Assembly (NCBI RefSeq): GCF_012843675.1
Contig: NZ_JABAFO010000006.1
Coordinates: 29,587-93,586 of the forward strand
From: Lactobacillus sp. MRS-253-APC-2B
Lineage (GTDB): Bacteria; Bacillota; Bacilli; Lactobacillales; Lactobacillaceae
DNA length: 64,000 bases
Reading direction: 5' to 3'
Both the position numbers and the translations under genes were made by a program. The first letter of the stretch is position 1. Each line of letters opens with the position of its first letter. Shown here in pieces: positions 45,522-54,701 of this stretch. The notes beneath the pieces were generated by a model that had not been told where the DNA came from, ran no database searches, and saw only the letters and a program-made list of their open reading frames with translations.

Positions 45522-46196
45522 CTATTGCCGAGCAGCTTCTTCTAAGATCTGAACCGAGGCTGAAACTCCCAGCCGGTTGGCACCGGCTTCAATCATGGCA
45601 TATGCTTCATCGAGGTGGTGAATGCCGCCAGAAGCCTTGATCTTAAAATCAGGGCCAACCGCCTGGCGCATCAAGGCAACATCTTCTGCCTTGGCACCAC
45701 CTGTTGAAAAGCCGGTTGAGGTCTTAACAAAATCAGCACCACCTGCAACCGTCAGCTTAGAGGCCGTTACTTTTTCATCATCGGTCAAAAGACACGTTTC
45801 GATGATAACCTTCAAAAGCTTATCGTGATCATGAACAGCTTTGGCAACTGCTTGAATGTCTTGTTTAACGATATCGGTATGGCCGGACTTTAATTCGCCA
45901 ATATTAATAACCATATCGATTTCTTCAGCACCGTTTTTAATGGCATCAATGGCTTCGGCAACCTTGATTTCAGTTGTCGAGGCCCCCAGAGGAAAGCCGA
46001 TTACGGTACAAGTGTTGACGTCCGTATCTTTTAAGCGATCAGCGGTATGTTTGACCCAGTATGGATTGATGCAGACCGAGGCCGTGTTGTACTTGATGGC
46101 TTCGTCTATGCATTGATCGATCATTGCCTGGGTGGCATCTGGCTTGAGCATCGTGTGATCCATGTATTTAGCAAGTTCTGCAACTGTAAGTTTCAT
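45522..46196 (-). CDS. deoC: Deoxyribose-phosphate aldolase
   Basis: Splits deoxyribose-5-phosphate to acetaldehyde and glyceraldehyde-3-phosphate, joining deoxynucleosides to glycolysis. 224 residues, TIM barrel. The Schiff-base Lys is in FVKTSTGFS and the proton-relay Lys in [12 protein letters not shown] 46196 follows AAAGGGG; the longer frame to 46214 overlaps the operator-like palindrome. First gene of the operon. Confidence 0.97.
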   Translation of the reverse strand: MKLTVAELAKYMDHTMLKPDATQAMIDQCIDEAIKYNTASVCINPYWVKHTADRLKDTDVNTCTVIGFPLGASTTEIKVAEAIDAIKNGAEEIDMVINIGELKSGHTDIVKQDIQAVAKAVHDHDKLLKVIIETCLLTDDEKVTASKLTVAGGADFVKTSTGFSTGGAKAEDVALMRQAVGPDFKIKASGGIHHLDEAYAMIEAGANRLGVSASVQILEEAARQ

Positions 46197-46209
46197 TCTT
46201 GTAACCCCT

Positions 46210-46221
46210 TTCATAAATGAA
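46210..46221. promoter_or_regulatory. Palindrome at the deoC transcription start (possible DeoR operator)
   Basis: TTCATAAATGAA, a perfect 12-base palindrome just downstream of the deo promoter -10. Position suits a repressor site; the binding protein is inferred. Confidence 0.45.
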
Positions 46222-46228
46222 CGCTTTT

Positions 46229-46257
46229 ACTATATCACGTTTTGAAATAAATTCCAA
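46229..46257 (-). promoter_or_regulatory. Promoter of the deo operon
   Basis: Minus strand TTGGAA (46252-46257), 17 bases, TATAGT (46229-46234). The -35 region forms an imperfect inverted repeat TTGGAA-TTTA-TTTCAA. Confidence 0.65.
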
Positions 46258-46311
46258 CAATTCTTAGAAATTATTTTCTAGCAGTACTGATCAATTTTTC
46301 AAAAAACAAAC

Positions 46312-46352
46312 AAAAAGGGCCTTGCCAAAGAGATTTCTCCTTGGCAAAGCCC
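46312..46352 (-). terminator. Terminator after trmB
   Basis: Minus strand GGGCTTTGCCAA...TTGGCAAGGCCC hairpin followed by TTTTTG. Confidence 0.85.
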
Positions 46353-46363
46353 ATTAGATATAG

Positions 46364-47008
46364 CTAGGCAAAGTGTGCCTTTAATTTATAGATTGGCTGA
46401 CCCTTAGCCGCAAATTTTTGCTCATATTCCGTTTCAACGTTGTTTTCATTCTCAGCACTGTGATGCAGATCCAGCCAGACCCCATCGTATTGCATACCGT
46501 AGTTGTTCATGCTGACTAATGAGAACTCAAAAAAGCCCATGTTGTCGGTCTTTAATTCGATCGTTCCGTGGGGCACCAATACTTTTTCATAGTTAGCCAA
46601 AAACGTCTTGTAGGTCAGCCGGCGCTTGGCGTGACGTGACTTTGGCCATGGATCAGAAAAGTTCAAAAACAGCCGATCAATCTCGCCATCAGAAAAGAAC
46701 TCATCCAAGCCAGCCCCGTTGGCACAGATAAACTGCAGGTTGGGTAATTCTTCGTCTTCCAGCGATTTTTTCAAAGCAATGCCTGCCACCGTCGAAACCA
46801 CATCTAGACCGATAAAATTGACTTCTGGATGCGCCTTGGCCATGCCAATTGCAAACTGGCCCTTGCCCATACCGACTTCAAGCCAGATTGGCTGTTCTTT
46901 TTCAAAGCGGCTCTGCCATTTGCTTTTAAATTGAGCCGGGTCGGTGGTGATTTTTTCTGGATGGGCTTCAATCAGTGGCTCAGCCCATTTCTTGTGTTTT
47001 ACTCGCAT
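46364..47008 (-). CDS. trmB: tRNA (guanine-N7-)-methyltransferase
   Basis: Makes m7G46 in the variable loop of tRNAs. 214 residues. SAM motif EVGMGKGQF (about 40-48), LDVV, and the family signature [15 protein letters not shown] are present. Ten bases after ecsB, so part of the ecsAB transcript. Confidence 0.96.
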   Translation of the reverse strand: MRVKHKKWAEPLIEAHPEKITTDPAQFKSKWQSRFEKEQPIWLEVGMGKGQFAIGMAKAHPEVNFIGLDVVSTVAGIALKKSLEDEELPNLQFICANGAGLDEFFSDGEIDRLFLNFSDPWPKSRHAKRRLTYKTFLANYEKVLVPHGTIELKTDNMGFFEFSLVSMNNYGMQYDGVWLDLHHSAENENNVETEYEQKFAAKGQPIYKLKAHFA

Positions 47009-47017
47009 TGGTTATCC

Positions 47018-48211
47018 TCACTTTTGCATTTTCTTTTTGAAATAGATATTAATCAGCCAGTACAGCTCCAAAACGGCCAAAGCCAGGCTGCTCAGCATAC
47101 TCAACCAGTCAAGGCTCCTGCCCAGTGCGGCCAGAATCAACAAAAGGCTCAAGCTGCCCATGACCTTTTTTAAAAAGGCCTGAAAATCGGTTAGCTGCGT
47201 GACTTGATCAATTGGGTAAAGGTGGGTAAAGACGTTGTTTTGATAGTGATCAACAAACGTCATCAGCTGCATGGCAATCAGATAGATAAACAATAAAACC
47301 AGGATACATCTCAGCCAGCCCAGTGGTACAAAAAAGATGATCAGCATGCCGACAATCGTCAATCTAGCGACCAGGCCGCTGGTTTCCGTATCGCGTATAA
47401 AGCCGCGCGCATATAGATAAGACCAGGCATGGTTAGGAATCGTCAGCCATTTAATCAAACCTTGCGCCCAGGCACGCCGCTTAATACCGCCTTTAACGCT
47501 TGGCACATCGGTAAACAGGTTAAAGAAACGATAAACGTCATACATGCGGTGCTGTTCACCGTCGACGGCCGCCCGCCAATCAAGATCCTGTTTTTTCAAC
47601 CGGATGCTAACTGCCAGCCATATTAACAGTGAGACGACACTGCCCCACAACGGTGAAAGCAGCCATGACATTATGCCGATTAACAGTGGCAGCAGCCATT
47701 GACCAGCCCGCAACAGCTTTTGATGTCGCGACCATTGCAGACTTAAACGTGCCTTGGCTAAAACCAGCCAGGAAAGCTTGGCAAAAAAAACAGCAATAAA
47801 CAGCGCTAAGATGTTGGCTGCCGACATTTTGACGTCAATCATGGCCATTGGCAGCTCGATTGTAAGCAATCCCAAGGACATCAGCTCACCAAGAACCGTA
47901 CTGTATAAGAATGCCTGATTCAGATATTTTTTAATACCATCAGCTTGAGGCAGTAAAAAGACCGGATCGGCCGGTTTGATCAGCGTTGCCATTCTGCCAA
48001 CCTGCATAACCAAAACAAACCATATGATCAACAGCCAACGGATCCACCATGCTCCCGGCGTCAATGTCTTGAGCCACTGCGCATAAGTATAGGCCAGCGC
48101 CCCGAACATAAAGAACAGCGCAATCGTAAACTGATCGTTAAAGACCAGCCGCCAGTATTTCATCAGCTGCAGCAGATGTCTTTGCCGGCGATTTTTAAAA
48201 AGACTATTCAT
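47018..48211 (-). CDS. ecsB: ABC transporter permease EcsB
   Basis: 397-residue membrane component of the Ecs exporter, with about eight to ten hydrophobic segments. In Bacillus the Ecs system influences protein secretion and intramembrane proteolysis. ATG 48211 is 9 bases after AAGGG; it overlaps the end of ecsA by 8 bases. Substrate unknown. Confidence 0.9.
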   Translation of the reverse strand: MNSLFKNRRQRHLLQLMKYWRLVFNDQFTIALFFMFGALAYTYAQWLKTLTPGAWWIRWLLIIWFVLVMQVGRMATLIKPADPVFLLPQADGIKKYLNQAFLYSTVLGELMSLGLLTIELPMAMIDVKMSAANILALFIAVFFAKLSWLVLAKARLSLQWSRHQKLLRAGQWLLPLLIGIMSWLLSPLWGSVVSLLIWLAVSIRLKKQDLDWRAAVDGEQHRMYDVYRFFNLFTDVPSVKGGIKRRAWAQGLIKWLTIPNHAWSYLYARGFIRDTETSGLVARLTIVGMLIIFFVPLGWLRCILVLLFIYLIAMQLMTFVDHYQNNVFTHLYPIDQVTQLTDFQAFLKKVMGSLSLLLILAALGRSLDWLSMLSSLALAVLELYWLINIYFKKKMQK

Positions 48212-48941
48212 CACGCTCATCCCTTGCCAAGCGCAGATAGATGTCATCTAACGTAGAGTCGGCGCCAGCGGCTTTTTGCTGCAGCTCGTTTAACGTGCCG
48301 TGTGCCTTAACCTGACCATGTGCCAGCAAAATAAAACGATCACAGTAGCGTTGGGCAGTGTCCAAAACATGCGTCGACATCAAGATTCCAGCCCCTTGCG
48401 CCTTTTTTTCCTCGATCAGATTCAGCAGATCATGTACCGCCAACGGATCCAAACCATAAAACGGCTCATCGACGATAAATAATTTGGCATTCGTCATAAA
48501 GGCACTGACGATCATAACCTTTTGCTTCATCCCTTTGGAAAAATCGGCCGGAAACCAGTCCAACTTATTGTCCAGGCGAAAAGTCTTCAACAGACGATGA
48601 GCCTTTTCCCAGGTCTGATCATGATCCAGACCATATGCCATCATTGTCAGCTCTAGGTGCTCTTTTAGCGTCAGCTCGTCATACAAAATCGGCGTTTCCG
48701 GTACGTAGGCGATCTGCTGCTTATAAGCGGCTGCGTTTTCCTGTAGGCTCTGGCCATTTAAAGCGATCGATCCTAAAAACGGCCGCAGCAGACCAATCAC
48801 ATGATTGATCGTTGTTGACTTGCCGGCCCCATTTAAACCGATCAACCCCACCAGCTCACCTGGCTGTACGTCAAAAGAAACGTCTTTTAAAACCGGCAGC
48901 TGTGAATAGCCACCCGTTAAGTGTTTAACTTCCAGCGCCAT
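48204..48941 (-). CDS. ecsA: ABC transporter ATP-binding protein EcsA
   Basis: 245 residues. Walker A GLNGAGKST (about 36-44), Q loop YVPETPILYDELT, signature in FSKGMKQKVM (modified LSGGQ), Walker B LFIVDEPFYGLD, H loop STHVLD. Energises EcsB. Near hit, prsA, yhaM and a PBP gene exactly as in Bacillus. Confidence 0.95.
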   Translation of the reverse strand: MALEVKHLTGGYSQLPVLKDVSFDVQPGELVGLIGLNGAGKSTTINHVIGLLRPFLGSIALNGQSLQENAAAYKQQIAYVPETPILYDELTLKEHLELTMMAYGLDHDQTWEKAHRLLKTFRLDNKLDWFPADFSKGMKQKVMIVSAFMTNAKLFIVDEPFYGLDPLAVHDLLNLIEEKKAQGAGILMSTHVLDTAQRYCDRFILLAHGQVKAHGTLNELQQKAAGADSTLDDIYLRLARDERDE

Positions 48942-48981
48942 AGTATCCCTTCTTTATCTTTCTTGCTTGCCTAACCGAGTA

Positions 48982-48990
48982 ATTATAACA
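48982..48990 (-). promoter_or_regulatory. Extended -10 promoter of ecsAB-trmB
   Basis: Minus strand TGTTATAAT: TGn followed by a perfect TATAAT, 41 bases before the ecsA ATG. Confidence 0.6.
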
Positions 48991-49070
48991 CATTGCTTAA
49001 AACTAACTAAGCGTGCAGATTTTTAAAAATTCGTTTATACTTATAAAAAATTGAAAAGAGGTATTCTAGG

Positions 49071-49499
49071 ATGGAAGATTGTATTTTTTGCAAGATTATC
49101 GATGGTGAGATTCCTAGCTACACGGTTTATGAAGACGATGTCGTAAAAGCCTTTTTAGATATTTCACAAAATACGCCTGGCCACACGCTGGTTGTACCCA
49201 AAAAGCACGTCAAAGACATTTTTGAATACGACTCTGAACTGGCAGCTGCCGTATTCAGCCGCTTGCCAAAGATTGCCCGGGCCATTCGCGACTCCAATCC
49301 TGACATCAAGGGCATGAACATCTTGAACAACAATGGTTCCGTGGCCTACCAATCCGTCTTCCACTCCCACATTCATCTGATCCCACGCTACAGCGACAAG
49401 GATGACTTTGGGATTACGTTTTCGGACAACTCGAACCAATATGATGAGCAAAAGTATCAGACTGTTCAACAGGCAATTATCGATCAGCTCGGTGACTAG
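49071..49499 (+). CDS. hit: HIT family nucleotide-binding protein
   Basis: 142 residues, histidine-triad hydrolase of the Hint type that acts on AMP-lysine and similar adducts. N-terminal zinc-like CIFCKIIDGEIPSYTVYEDD and the triad HSHIHLIPR (about 103-111). Divergent from ecsA, as in Bacillus. Confidence 0.96.
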   Translation: MEDCIFCKIIDGEIPSYTVYEDDVVKAFLDISQNTPGHTLVVPKKHVKDIFEYDSELAAAVFSRLPKIARAIRDSNPDIKGMNILNNNGSVAYQSVFHSHIHLIPRYSDKDDFGITFSDNSNQYDEQKYQTVQQAIIDQLGD

Positions 49500-49501
49500 C
49501 T

Positions 49502-49726
49502 ATGTTCGACGACTTCAAAAACGCTGGTCGCGATGTTTTAAACGCCGCTAAAAATCTGCAAGAGCAGCTGATGAGACTGCAAGATTGCCTAAATGAGCTG
49601 AATCAAGCAATGGACGGCGTGGCAGAATTTTCAAGAGCTGCCCAGCATGCCGTTAATTTGTGGCAGTTTAAAAACGAGCCGCGATTAGAAAAAATTCAAA
49701 AAATCATATCTAAATATCAAGCATAG
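49502..49726 (+). CDS. Small helical protein of unknown function
   Basis: 74 residues, starting 2 bases after the hit stop, so translated together with it. Predicted to be almost all helix with heptad-like spacing (NLQEQLMRLQDCLNELNQAMDGV), no membrane segment and no signal peptide; one Cys. I do not recognise a family. The tight coupling to hit and the following terminator support it as a real gene. Confidence 0.75.
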   Translation: MFDDFKNAGRDVLNAAKNLQEQLMRLQDCLNELNQAMDGVAEFSRAAQHAVNLWQFKNEPRLEKIQKIISKYQA

Positions 49727-49730
49727 TAAA

Positions 49731-49759
49731 TGGGACCGCGAAAAATCGGTCTCTTTTTT
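49731..49759 (+). terminator. Terminator after hit and the 74-residue gene
   Basis: GGGACCG...CGGTCTC hairpin (one G-U pair) followed by six T. Confidence 0.8.
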
Positions 49760-49764
49760 ATAAG

Positions 49765-49808
49765 AAAAAGCGCTGGATCCGGCCGATTAAAAGCTGGATT
49801 CAGCGCTG
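49765..49808 (-). terminator. Terminator after prsA
   Basis: Minus strand AGCGCTGaATCC...GGATcCAGCGCT hairpin followed by TTTTT. Confidence 0.85.
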
Positions 49809-49830
49809 TTGCTATTAAGAGTTGTTTTGG

Positions 49831-50787
49831 TTAGTTGCTTGAGCTTGATGATGCATCCGAGCTGGAACTCTTGGAAGAACTGGACGTTGAGCTGGAGCTG
49901 GTCGTCAGGTATTCATCCAAAATGTTCTTCAAGTCGCTATCCTTGATGGAAACGTTACCCTTCTTCAGGACCTTGGAGACAACGTTTTGCAGGAAGGTTG
50001 AGTCATTCATATTTTCTTCAACGATCTGCTGCTTCAATTGGGCAATGTGGTTGCTCATCTTACCCTTGGCTGGGTGCTTGATCATGTAGATGACCTGGTA
50101 GCCGCTGTCGGTTTTGACCGGCGTTGTCGTGTATTCACCGGTCTTAAGCTTAAAGGCGGCCTTCTTGTAGGCTGAGTCAAGCGTGGTGTCGGTGTTGTCA
50201 AAGGCTGCTACCTTGCCACCATTACTCTTGTTGGAAGTATCCGTTGACTTTTCCTTGGCCAGTTTCTTGAATGCCTTGTACTTGTCACCAGAAGTACTGT
50301 TCAGCTCATCAATGATTGATTGAGCCTCGGACTTGGAGCCAACCAGGATTTCAGCCGTTTGAACCTTTGGCTGGTATTCTTTCCATTGTTTCTTCAAAGC
50401 CTTGTTGGAGAAGTTGGAGTAATGACGAACGGCCGCTTGCAAAAGCAGGTTAGAGCGAATCTGCTGCTTAAGCGTCTTAGTCGTCAAGCCGTTTTGCTGC
50501 AGTACCGTAGAGAACGATGAGCCATATTGCTTCTTGTAGGAGTTGTACTCACTGTTGACCTTGCTGTTAGAAACCTGTGAGCCGTACTGCTTTTCCAAAA
50601 CCTTGTCCAAGATCATTTGTTGAAGCACCTGCTTGCCCGCAGAGGTCTGCTTCATGCTGCTGTAGTAGGCACTTTCGGTGATCTTGCCACCACTCGTTGT
50701 TGCAACTGCCTTATTGCCACAGGCAGCCAATGGCAGCATTAAAGAAATTCCGGCCAGGATAGCCAAAGCTTTTTTCTTTGCGTTCAC
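49831..50787 (-). CDS. prsA: Foldase lipoprotein PrsA (parvulin-type peptidyl-prolyl isomerase)
   Basis: Extracellular lipoprotein that folds secreted proteins, including PBPs. 318 residues: signal peptide with lipobox LAAC (Cys about 22), N-terminal chaperone helices, a parvulin domain (about 140-235; [32 protein letters not shown]), helical C-part and a Ser-rich low-complexity tail of about 25 residues. The parvulin domain is divergent, so isomerase activity is uncertain. I use GTG 50787, 11 bases after AAAGGA; the ATG at 50799 overlaps that site. Confidence 0.92.
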   Translation of the reverse strand: MNAKKKALAILAGISLMLPLAACGNKAVATTSGGKITESAYYSSMKQTSAGKQVLQQMILDKVLEKQYGSQVSNSKVNSEYNSYKKQYGSSFSTVLQQNGLTTKTLKQQIRSNLLLQAAVRHYSNFSNKALKKQWKEYQPKVQTAEILVGSKSEAQSIIDELNSTSGDKYKAFKKLAKEKSTDTSNKSNGGKVAAFDNTDTTLDSAYKKAAFKLKTGEYTTTPVKTDSGYQVIYMIKHPAKGKMSNHIAQLKQQIVEENMNDSTFLQNVVSKVLKKGNVSIKDSDLKNILDEYLTTSSSSTSSSSKSSSSDASSSSSN

Positions 50788-50888
50788 TAAATTACACATC
50801 CTTTAGATTATTAAGAATTTACTCGTGATAAATTTACCAGTCTAATATAACACAACCAAACCGAGATTAAACCCGACTTAGACAATGT

Positions 50889-51854
50889 TTAGCTTTTCTT
50901 CAAAGTTTCTTCATTGGTCGGGCGATAAAAGCGGCGATTGTCTAGGCTAAACAAACGGTCGGTATACTCCCCAGGCGCGGTTTTATTCAATGCCGTCTGA
51001 ATCGTCATAATTGAAGCATCCAACTCATCCAAGTGGTGCAAGATCTCTGCTTCCAAGAGCTGTGGCCGCGCCGGTGAGCCATATTCCAACAGGCCATGAT
51101 GAGAAAGAATCATGTGTCTGAGCAGTACCACTTTGGGCGATTCTGGATCAAAGCCCAGTTCATCGCAGGCTTGGACGATCTCACCGTCCAAAAGCGAGAT
51201 GTGGCCAATCAGATTGCCCATCACGGTATATTGCGTTGCAATCGGACCGCTTAGTTCAATGGTCTTGCCCAGATCATGCAGCATTGCTCCAGTATACAAA
51301 AGCGCCGCATTGACGTTTGGATACTGACCGACAACTGAGCGTGCCAGTCGCAGAATCGACAGCGTGTGAAAGGCCAGCCCACCAACAAAGGCATGATGAT
51401 TGCTCTTGGCGGCCGGATACGAAAACAGTTTTTCACCGTGCTTGCTGAACAGATGACCGGCAATCTTTCTCCAGACCGGTTCATCAATCAGATCAAAAAA
51501 CTCCCGGAAGCCCGCCTTTAGCTGGATTGTCGTTTCTGGTGCGCGAGGTACAAACAGCAATGGATCATGAGGCTCGCTTTCTGTTGCCAAACGAATCGAA
51601 TCAATTTTGATCTGTGGTCGATCCCGATACGTTTCACGCTGACCCTTAACGCTGACAACTTTCCCCGCCTGCAGTTGTTTGATTTCATCAGGCGTAGCGT
51701 CCCAGCGCATCCCGCTGATCTCACCAGAAGCATCTGAGATGGTCAGCGCCAGATAAGGCTTACCGGCACTGGTTGTCTTGGCTGCAGCCTCCTTGAGCAG
51801 GGCAAAAAGCTGCATGCTTTCGCCTTCTTGATATTGGGCAATCTGTTTGGCCAT
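50889..51854 (-). CDS. yhaM: 3'-5' exoribonuclease YhaM
   Basis: 321 residues: an N-terminal OB fold (about 1-90) and a C-terminal HD domain (about 155-280; HHAFVGGLAFHTLSILRL, MLHDLGKT, ILSHHG). In Bacillus and streptococci YhaM trims short 3' RNA tails and can act on single-stranded DNA. Same neighbours as in Bacillus (prsA, yheA, pbpF). Cytoplasmic, metal-dependent. Confidence 0.94.
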   Translation of the reverse strand: MAKQIAQYQEGESMQLFALLKEAAAKTTSAGKPYLALTISDASGEISGMRWDATPDEIKQLQAGKVVSVKGQRETYRDRPQIKIDSIRLATESEPHDPLLFVPRAPETTIQLKAGFREFFDLIDEPVWRKIAGHLFSKHGEKLFSYPAAKSNHHAFVGGLAFHTLSILRLARSVVGQYPNVNAALLYTGAMLHDLGKTIELSGPIATQYTVMGNLIGHISLLDGEIVQACDELGFDPESPKVVLLRHMILSHHGLLEYGSPARPQLLEAEILHHLDELDASIMTIQTALNKTAPGEYTDRLFSLDNRRFYRPTNEETLKKS

Positions 51855-51909
51855 TTCGTCTCACCGCCTTTAAAAAACGGAACCGTAAGCTACGATTCCG
51901 TTAAATTGA

Positions 51910-52287
51910 CTATTTTTCTGCACCGCCGTTTTGTTCAGGCATCGCTTCACGATAAAGTTCTGCAATTGGTGCCGTGATCGTCTTGCTGATCTGTTGGATC
52001 ATGTCGTCCAATTGGCGTTCTTTGACCATCAGATTTTTGATGGCATCTTTTTGACCAACTTCTTTAGCCAGATCTTGAACTTCCTTGATTTCTGCTTCCG
52101 TCAGCTGCACGCCTTGCATCTGCTTTTGTTGAGCCTGCATCTGCTTTTCCTGGAATTTTTGGAACGTACCAAATGCATCCTCGTCTTTCTTGAGTTCCGC
52201 AAAGGCTTCCTTTAATGCCAGGAATTCTTGCGTTTCGCGCATTTGACGCTCCATTTCGTTTGCCGTGTCGTAAATATTGACAACCAT
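51910..52287 (-). CDS. YlbF/YmcA family protein (YheA-like)
   Basis: 125 residues, helical, Gln/Lys-rich middle (KFQEKQMQAQQKQMQ). YlbF and YmcA of Bacillus form a complex that guides RNase Y; YheA is the paralogue found next to yhaM, as here. The RNA-decay link is inferred from family and neighbour. Confidence 0.9.
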   Translation of the reverse strand: MVVNIYDTANEMERQMRETQEFLALKEAFAELKKDEDAFGTFQKFQEKQMQAQQKQMQGVQLTEAEIKEVQDLAKEVGQKDAIKNLMVKERQLDDMIQQISKTITAPIAELYREAMPEQNGGAEK

Positions 52288-52354
52288 ATTGGCATCCTCC
52301 TAATTAATTATTGCTTGTTAAATTGTAACATTATGCCCGATTTTAGGCTAGTAG

Positions 52355-54454
52355 CTACTGAAACATCGACTGCAATGAGCTCCACCAGTCGCTGGCCTTT
52401 TGCTTAAGCGTATTGCCGCTGTTGCTTAACTCATCGCTAATATTATTCCACCAATTACTGCTTGATTTGCTCTGTTTTGATTCAGCCTTGGTTTGGGCAT
52501 CTTTAACCGTAAACTGCGTCCCGGCCGTTTCTGGTAAAATAGCGCTCATCTCGGCTTTATAAAGCACGCTGATATTTCTACTGGTAACGTCAGCCAGCTG
52601 CTGTGACTCGGTCGTGCTGTCATAGCCTTCCCAGGTTGCCACAACGATATCAGGCGTGTAGCCGACGATCCATTTGTCACGATCGCCATCACCGATTCCC
52701 GAGTCGGTCGTCCCGGTCTTACCGGCCAGCTCATAGCCGGACGGTTTTGCCGATACCCCGGTTCCATGCTTGAACACGCCCAAAAGCATGCTGGTCATCT
52801 CATTGCTGATTTTTTTAGAGATGATCTGCTTAGCTGGCTTGGCGCGATAACGCTTGATTACCTTGCCGCTTGCATCTTCAATCTTGACGATATAGTGGGC
52901 ATTGGGCAGTTTACCGCCACTGGCAAAGACCGAATATGCCCGGGCCAATTGCTGAGGCGAGACGCCATTTGACATCCCACCCAATGCCAGTGCCAGGTTC
53001 TTATCGCTCTTTTCTACCGGTAAGCCAAACTTTTGGGCCATCTGGTAGCCGGCATTGACGCCAATTTTATTTAAAAGCCAGACTGCCGGTGCATTAAGAC
53101 TCTCGTACAGCGCCTTGTACATTGGTACACTGCCGCTGTAGGTATCGTCATAGTTTTTTGGCGTATAGTGGTTGCTGCCATAAGACGTCTTTTTATCCTG
53201 CAGCGTTGAGTCGTAAAAGTAGCCTTTCTCTAAAGCCGGCGTGTAGACAACGATCGGCTTAATGGTGGATCCTGGCTGCCGTCGCATCTGAGTAGCACGG
53301 TTATAGCCTCTAAAGACGTGTTTGCCACGGCCGCCGACAACCGCCGTTACGCCACCAGTCTTAGGATCCATGGCGATCGACGCAGATTGAACCATCGTCG
53401 AGCTGCTTGAGCTGTCCGGGAAGTTGTCGTCATCGTCATAAGTATCCTGCATGGCTTTTTGCTGATTTTGATCCAGCGTCGTGTAAATCTTATAGCCGTT
53501 GTTCATGATGTCTTTTTCCGACAAATGATACGTATTGACGGCCTCACTGATCACCGCATCAAAGTAGTATGGATACTTATAGGTATCAGGGCTAGTATAG
53601 CCGTTGGTAATCGTCAATGGCGTCTTTTTATAGGCATCAGCTTGCGATTGAGTCAATTTCTTGTTTTCGACCATCAGCTGTAAAACCACATTCCGACGCT
53701 GCTTGGCAGCAGCCGGATGCTTGACTGGATCATAAATCCCCGGCGAGGTCAGCATCCCTGCCAAAGTCGCGGCCTGAGGAACGGTCAATTCACTGGCATC
53801 CTCGTTAAAGTAACGCTTGGCCGCATCTTGAACGCCCCAGACCCCATTGCCAAAGTAGGCATTGTTAAGATACATGGTTAAAATCTGTTTTTTGGAATAT
53901 TGGTTCTCCACCTCAATGGCAATAAAGATTTCTTTTGCCTTCCGCGAGAAGGTCTGCTCTTGACTCAAAAAGGCATTTTTAACCAATTGCTGGGTCAGAG
54001 TTGAGCCCCCACCAGAAATATAGTCGCGGCCCAACAGCTTATTTTTGACCAGCAGCAGTGCCGCCCGTCCCAAGCCGCGGATCGAAAAACCGTGTTCATG
54101 ATAAAAGCGGCGATCCTCGGTTGAAAGCACTGCATCCGGTACGTTGGAAGAGATCTTGCTCAGCTTGACATAAGTCCCCTTTTGCGAATAAAGGCTCCCT
54201 GCTGACTTACCCTTACTGTCGTAAATCATCGTCGGCTGTTCCAGGCGGCGCTCCAGATCCTTGACGTTGGCGGTTTTGGCAACAAACGTCAGATAGATGC
54301 TGGCAACCAAAAACAGTGACATTAAGATAACGATCAGCCAGCGCGTTAGCTGAAAGCGGTGCCAGAAATACTTAAAACGCGTCCAAAAAGCACGCCAGGT
54401 CTTGCCCAGCCAGGCTTTAAAGCGCACTTTCCAATCAGTTGCAGGTTGTTTCAT
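52355..54454 (-). CDS. Class A penicillin-binding protein (PBP1A/PBP2A type)
   Basis: Bifunctional peptidoglycan synthase, 699 residues. Short cytoplasmic basic region, membrane helix (about 38-58), GT51 glycosyltransferase (about 80-265; catalytic Glu in TEDRRFYHEHG, GGGSTLTQQLVKN), then transpeptidase (about 330-640) with STIK (in RRQPGSTIKP), SLN (ESLNAPAVW) and KTGTT. A Ser/Lys-rich tail follows. Position matches Bacillus pbpF. Confidence 0.95.
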   Translation of the reverse strand: MKQPATDWKVRFKAWLGKTWRAFWTRFKYFWHRFQLTRWLIVILMSLFLVASIYLTFVAKTANVKDLERRLEQPTMIYDSKGKSAGSLYSQKGTYVKLSKISSNVPDAVLSTEDRRFYHEHGFSIRGLGRAALLLVKNKLLGRDYISGGGSTLTQQLVKNAFLSQEQTFSRKAKEIFIAIEVENQYSKKQILTMYLNNAYFGNGVWGVQDAAKRYFNEDASELTVPQAATLAGMLTSPGIYDPVKHPAAAKQRRNVVLQLMVENKKLTQSQADAYKKTPLTITNGYTSPDTYKYPYYFDAVISEAVNTYHLSEKDIMNNGYKIYTTLDQNQQKAMQDTYDDDDNFPDSSSSSTMVQSASIAMDPKTGGVTAVVGGRGKHVFRGYNRATQMRRQPGSTIKPIVVYTPALEKGYFYDSTLQDKKTSYGSNHYTPKNYDDTYSGSVPMYKALYESLNAPAVWLLNKIGVNAGYQMAQKFGLPVEKSDKNLALALGGMSNGVSPQQLARAYSVFASGGKLPNAHYIVKIEDASGKVIKRYRAKPAKQIISKKISNEMTSMLLGVFKHGTGVSAKPSGYELAGKTGTTDSGIGDGDRDKWIVGYTPDIVVATWEGYDSTTESQQLADVTSRNISVLYKAEMSAILPETAGTQFTVKDAQTKAESKQSKSSSNWWNNISDELSNSGNTLKQKASDWWSSLQSMFQ

Positions 54455-54609
54455 TATAATTTTTCCTCATGTTTGAAATTCACCGCTCAATTTTATCACA
54501 ATCAAACTTTTTTTGAATCAGCCGCCAGCGTGACCAGGCAAAACTTATCCAAAACGCAAACAATCCAGGCCAGTACTTAGACGTTTGGTTATCCAATACG
54601 ATTTAAAAT

Positions 54610-54640
54610 TAAAAACCCCCGCCTTGATTTTAAGACGGGG
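54610..54640 (-). terminator. Terminator after argS
   Basis: Minus strand CCCCGTCTT...AAGGCGGGG hairpin followed by TTTTT. Confidence 0.85.
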
Positions 54641-54701
54641 ATTAGTTTTATCAGTATAAACCGATTGAAAATGATTTTTCAGTTGTTTTGGCCAACCTTG
54701 A

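Noticed and set aside
46215..46235. Possible catabolite-responsive element in the deo promoter (around AAAGCGTTCA)
   Set aside because: Only half of the cre consensus matches when aligned on the central CG.
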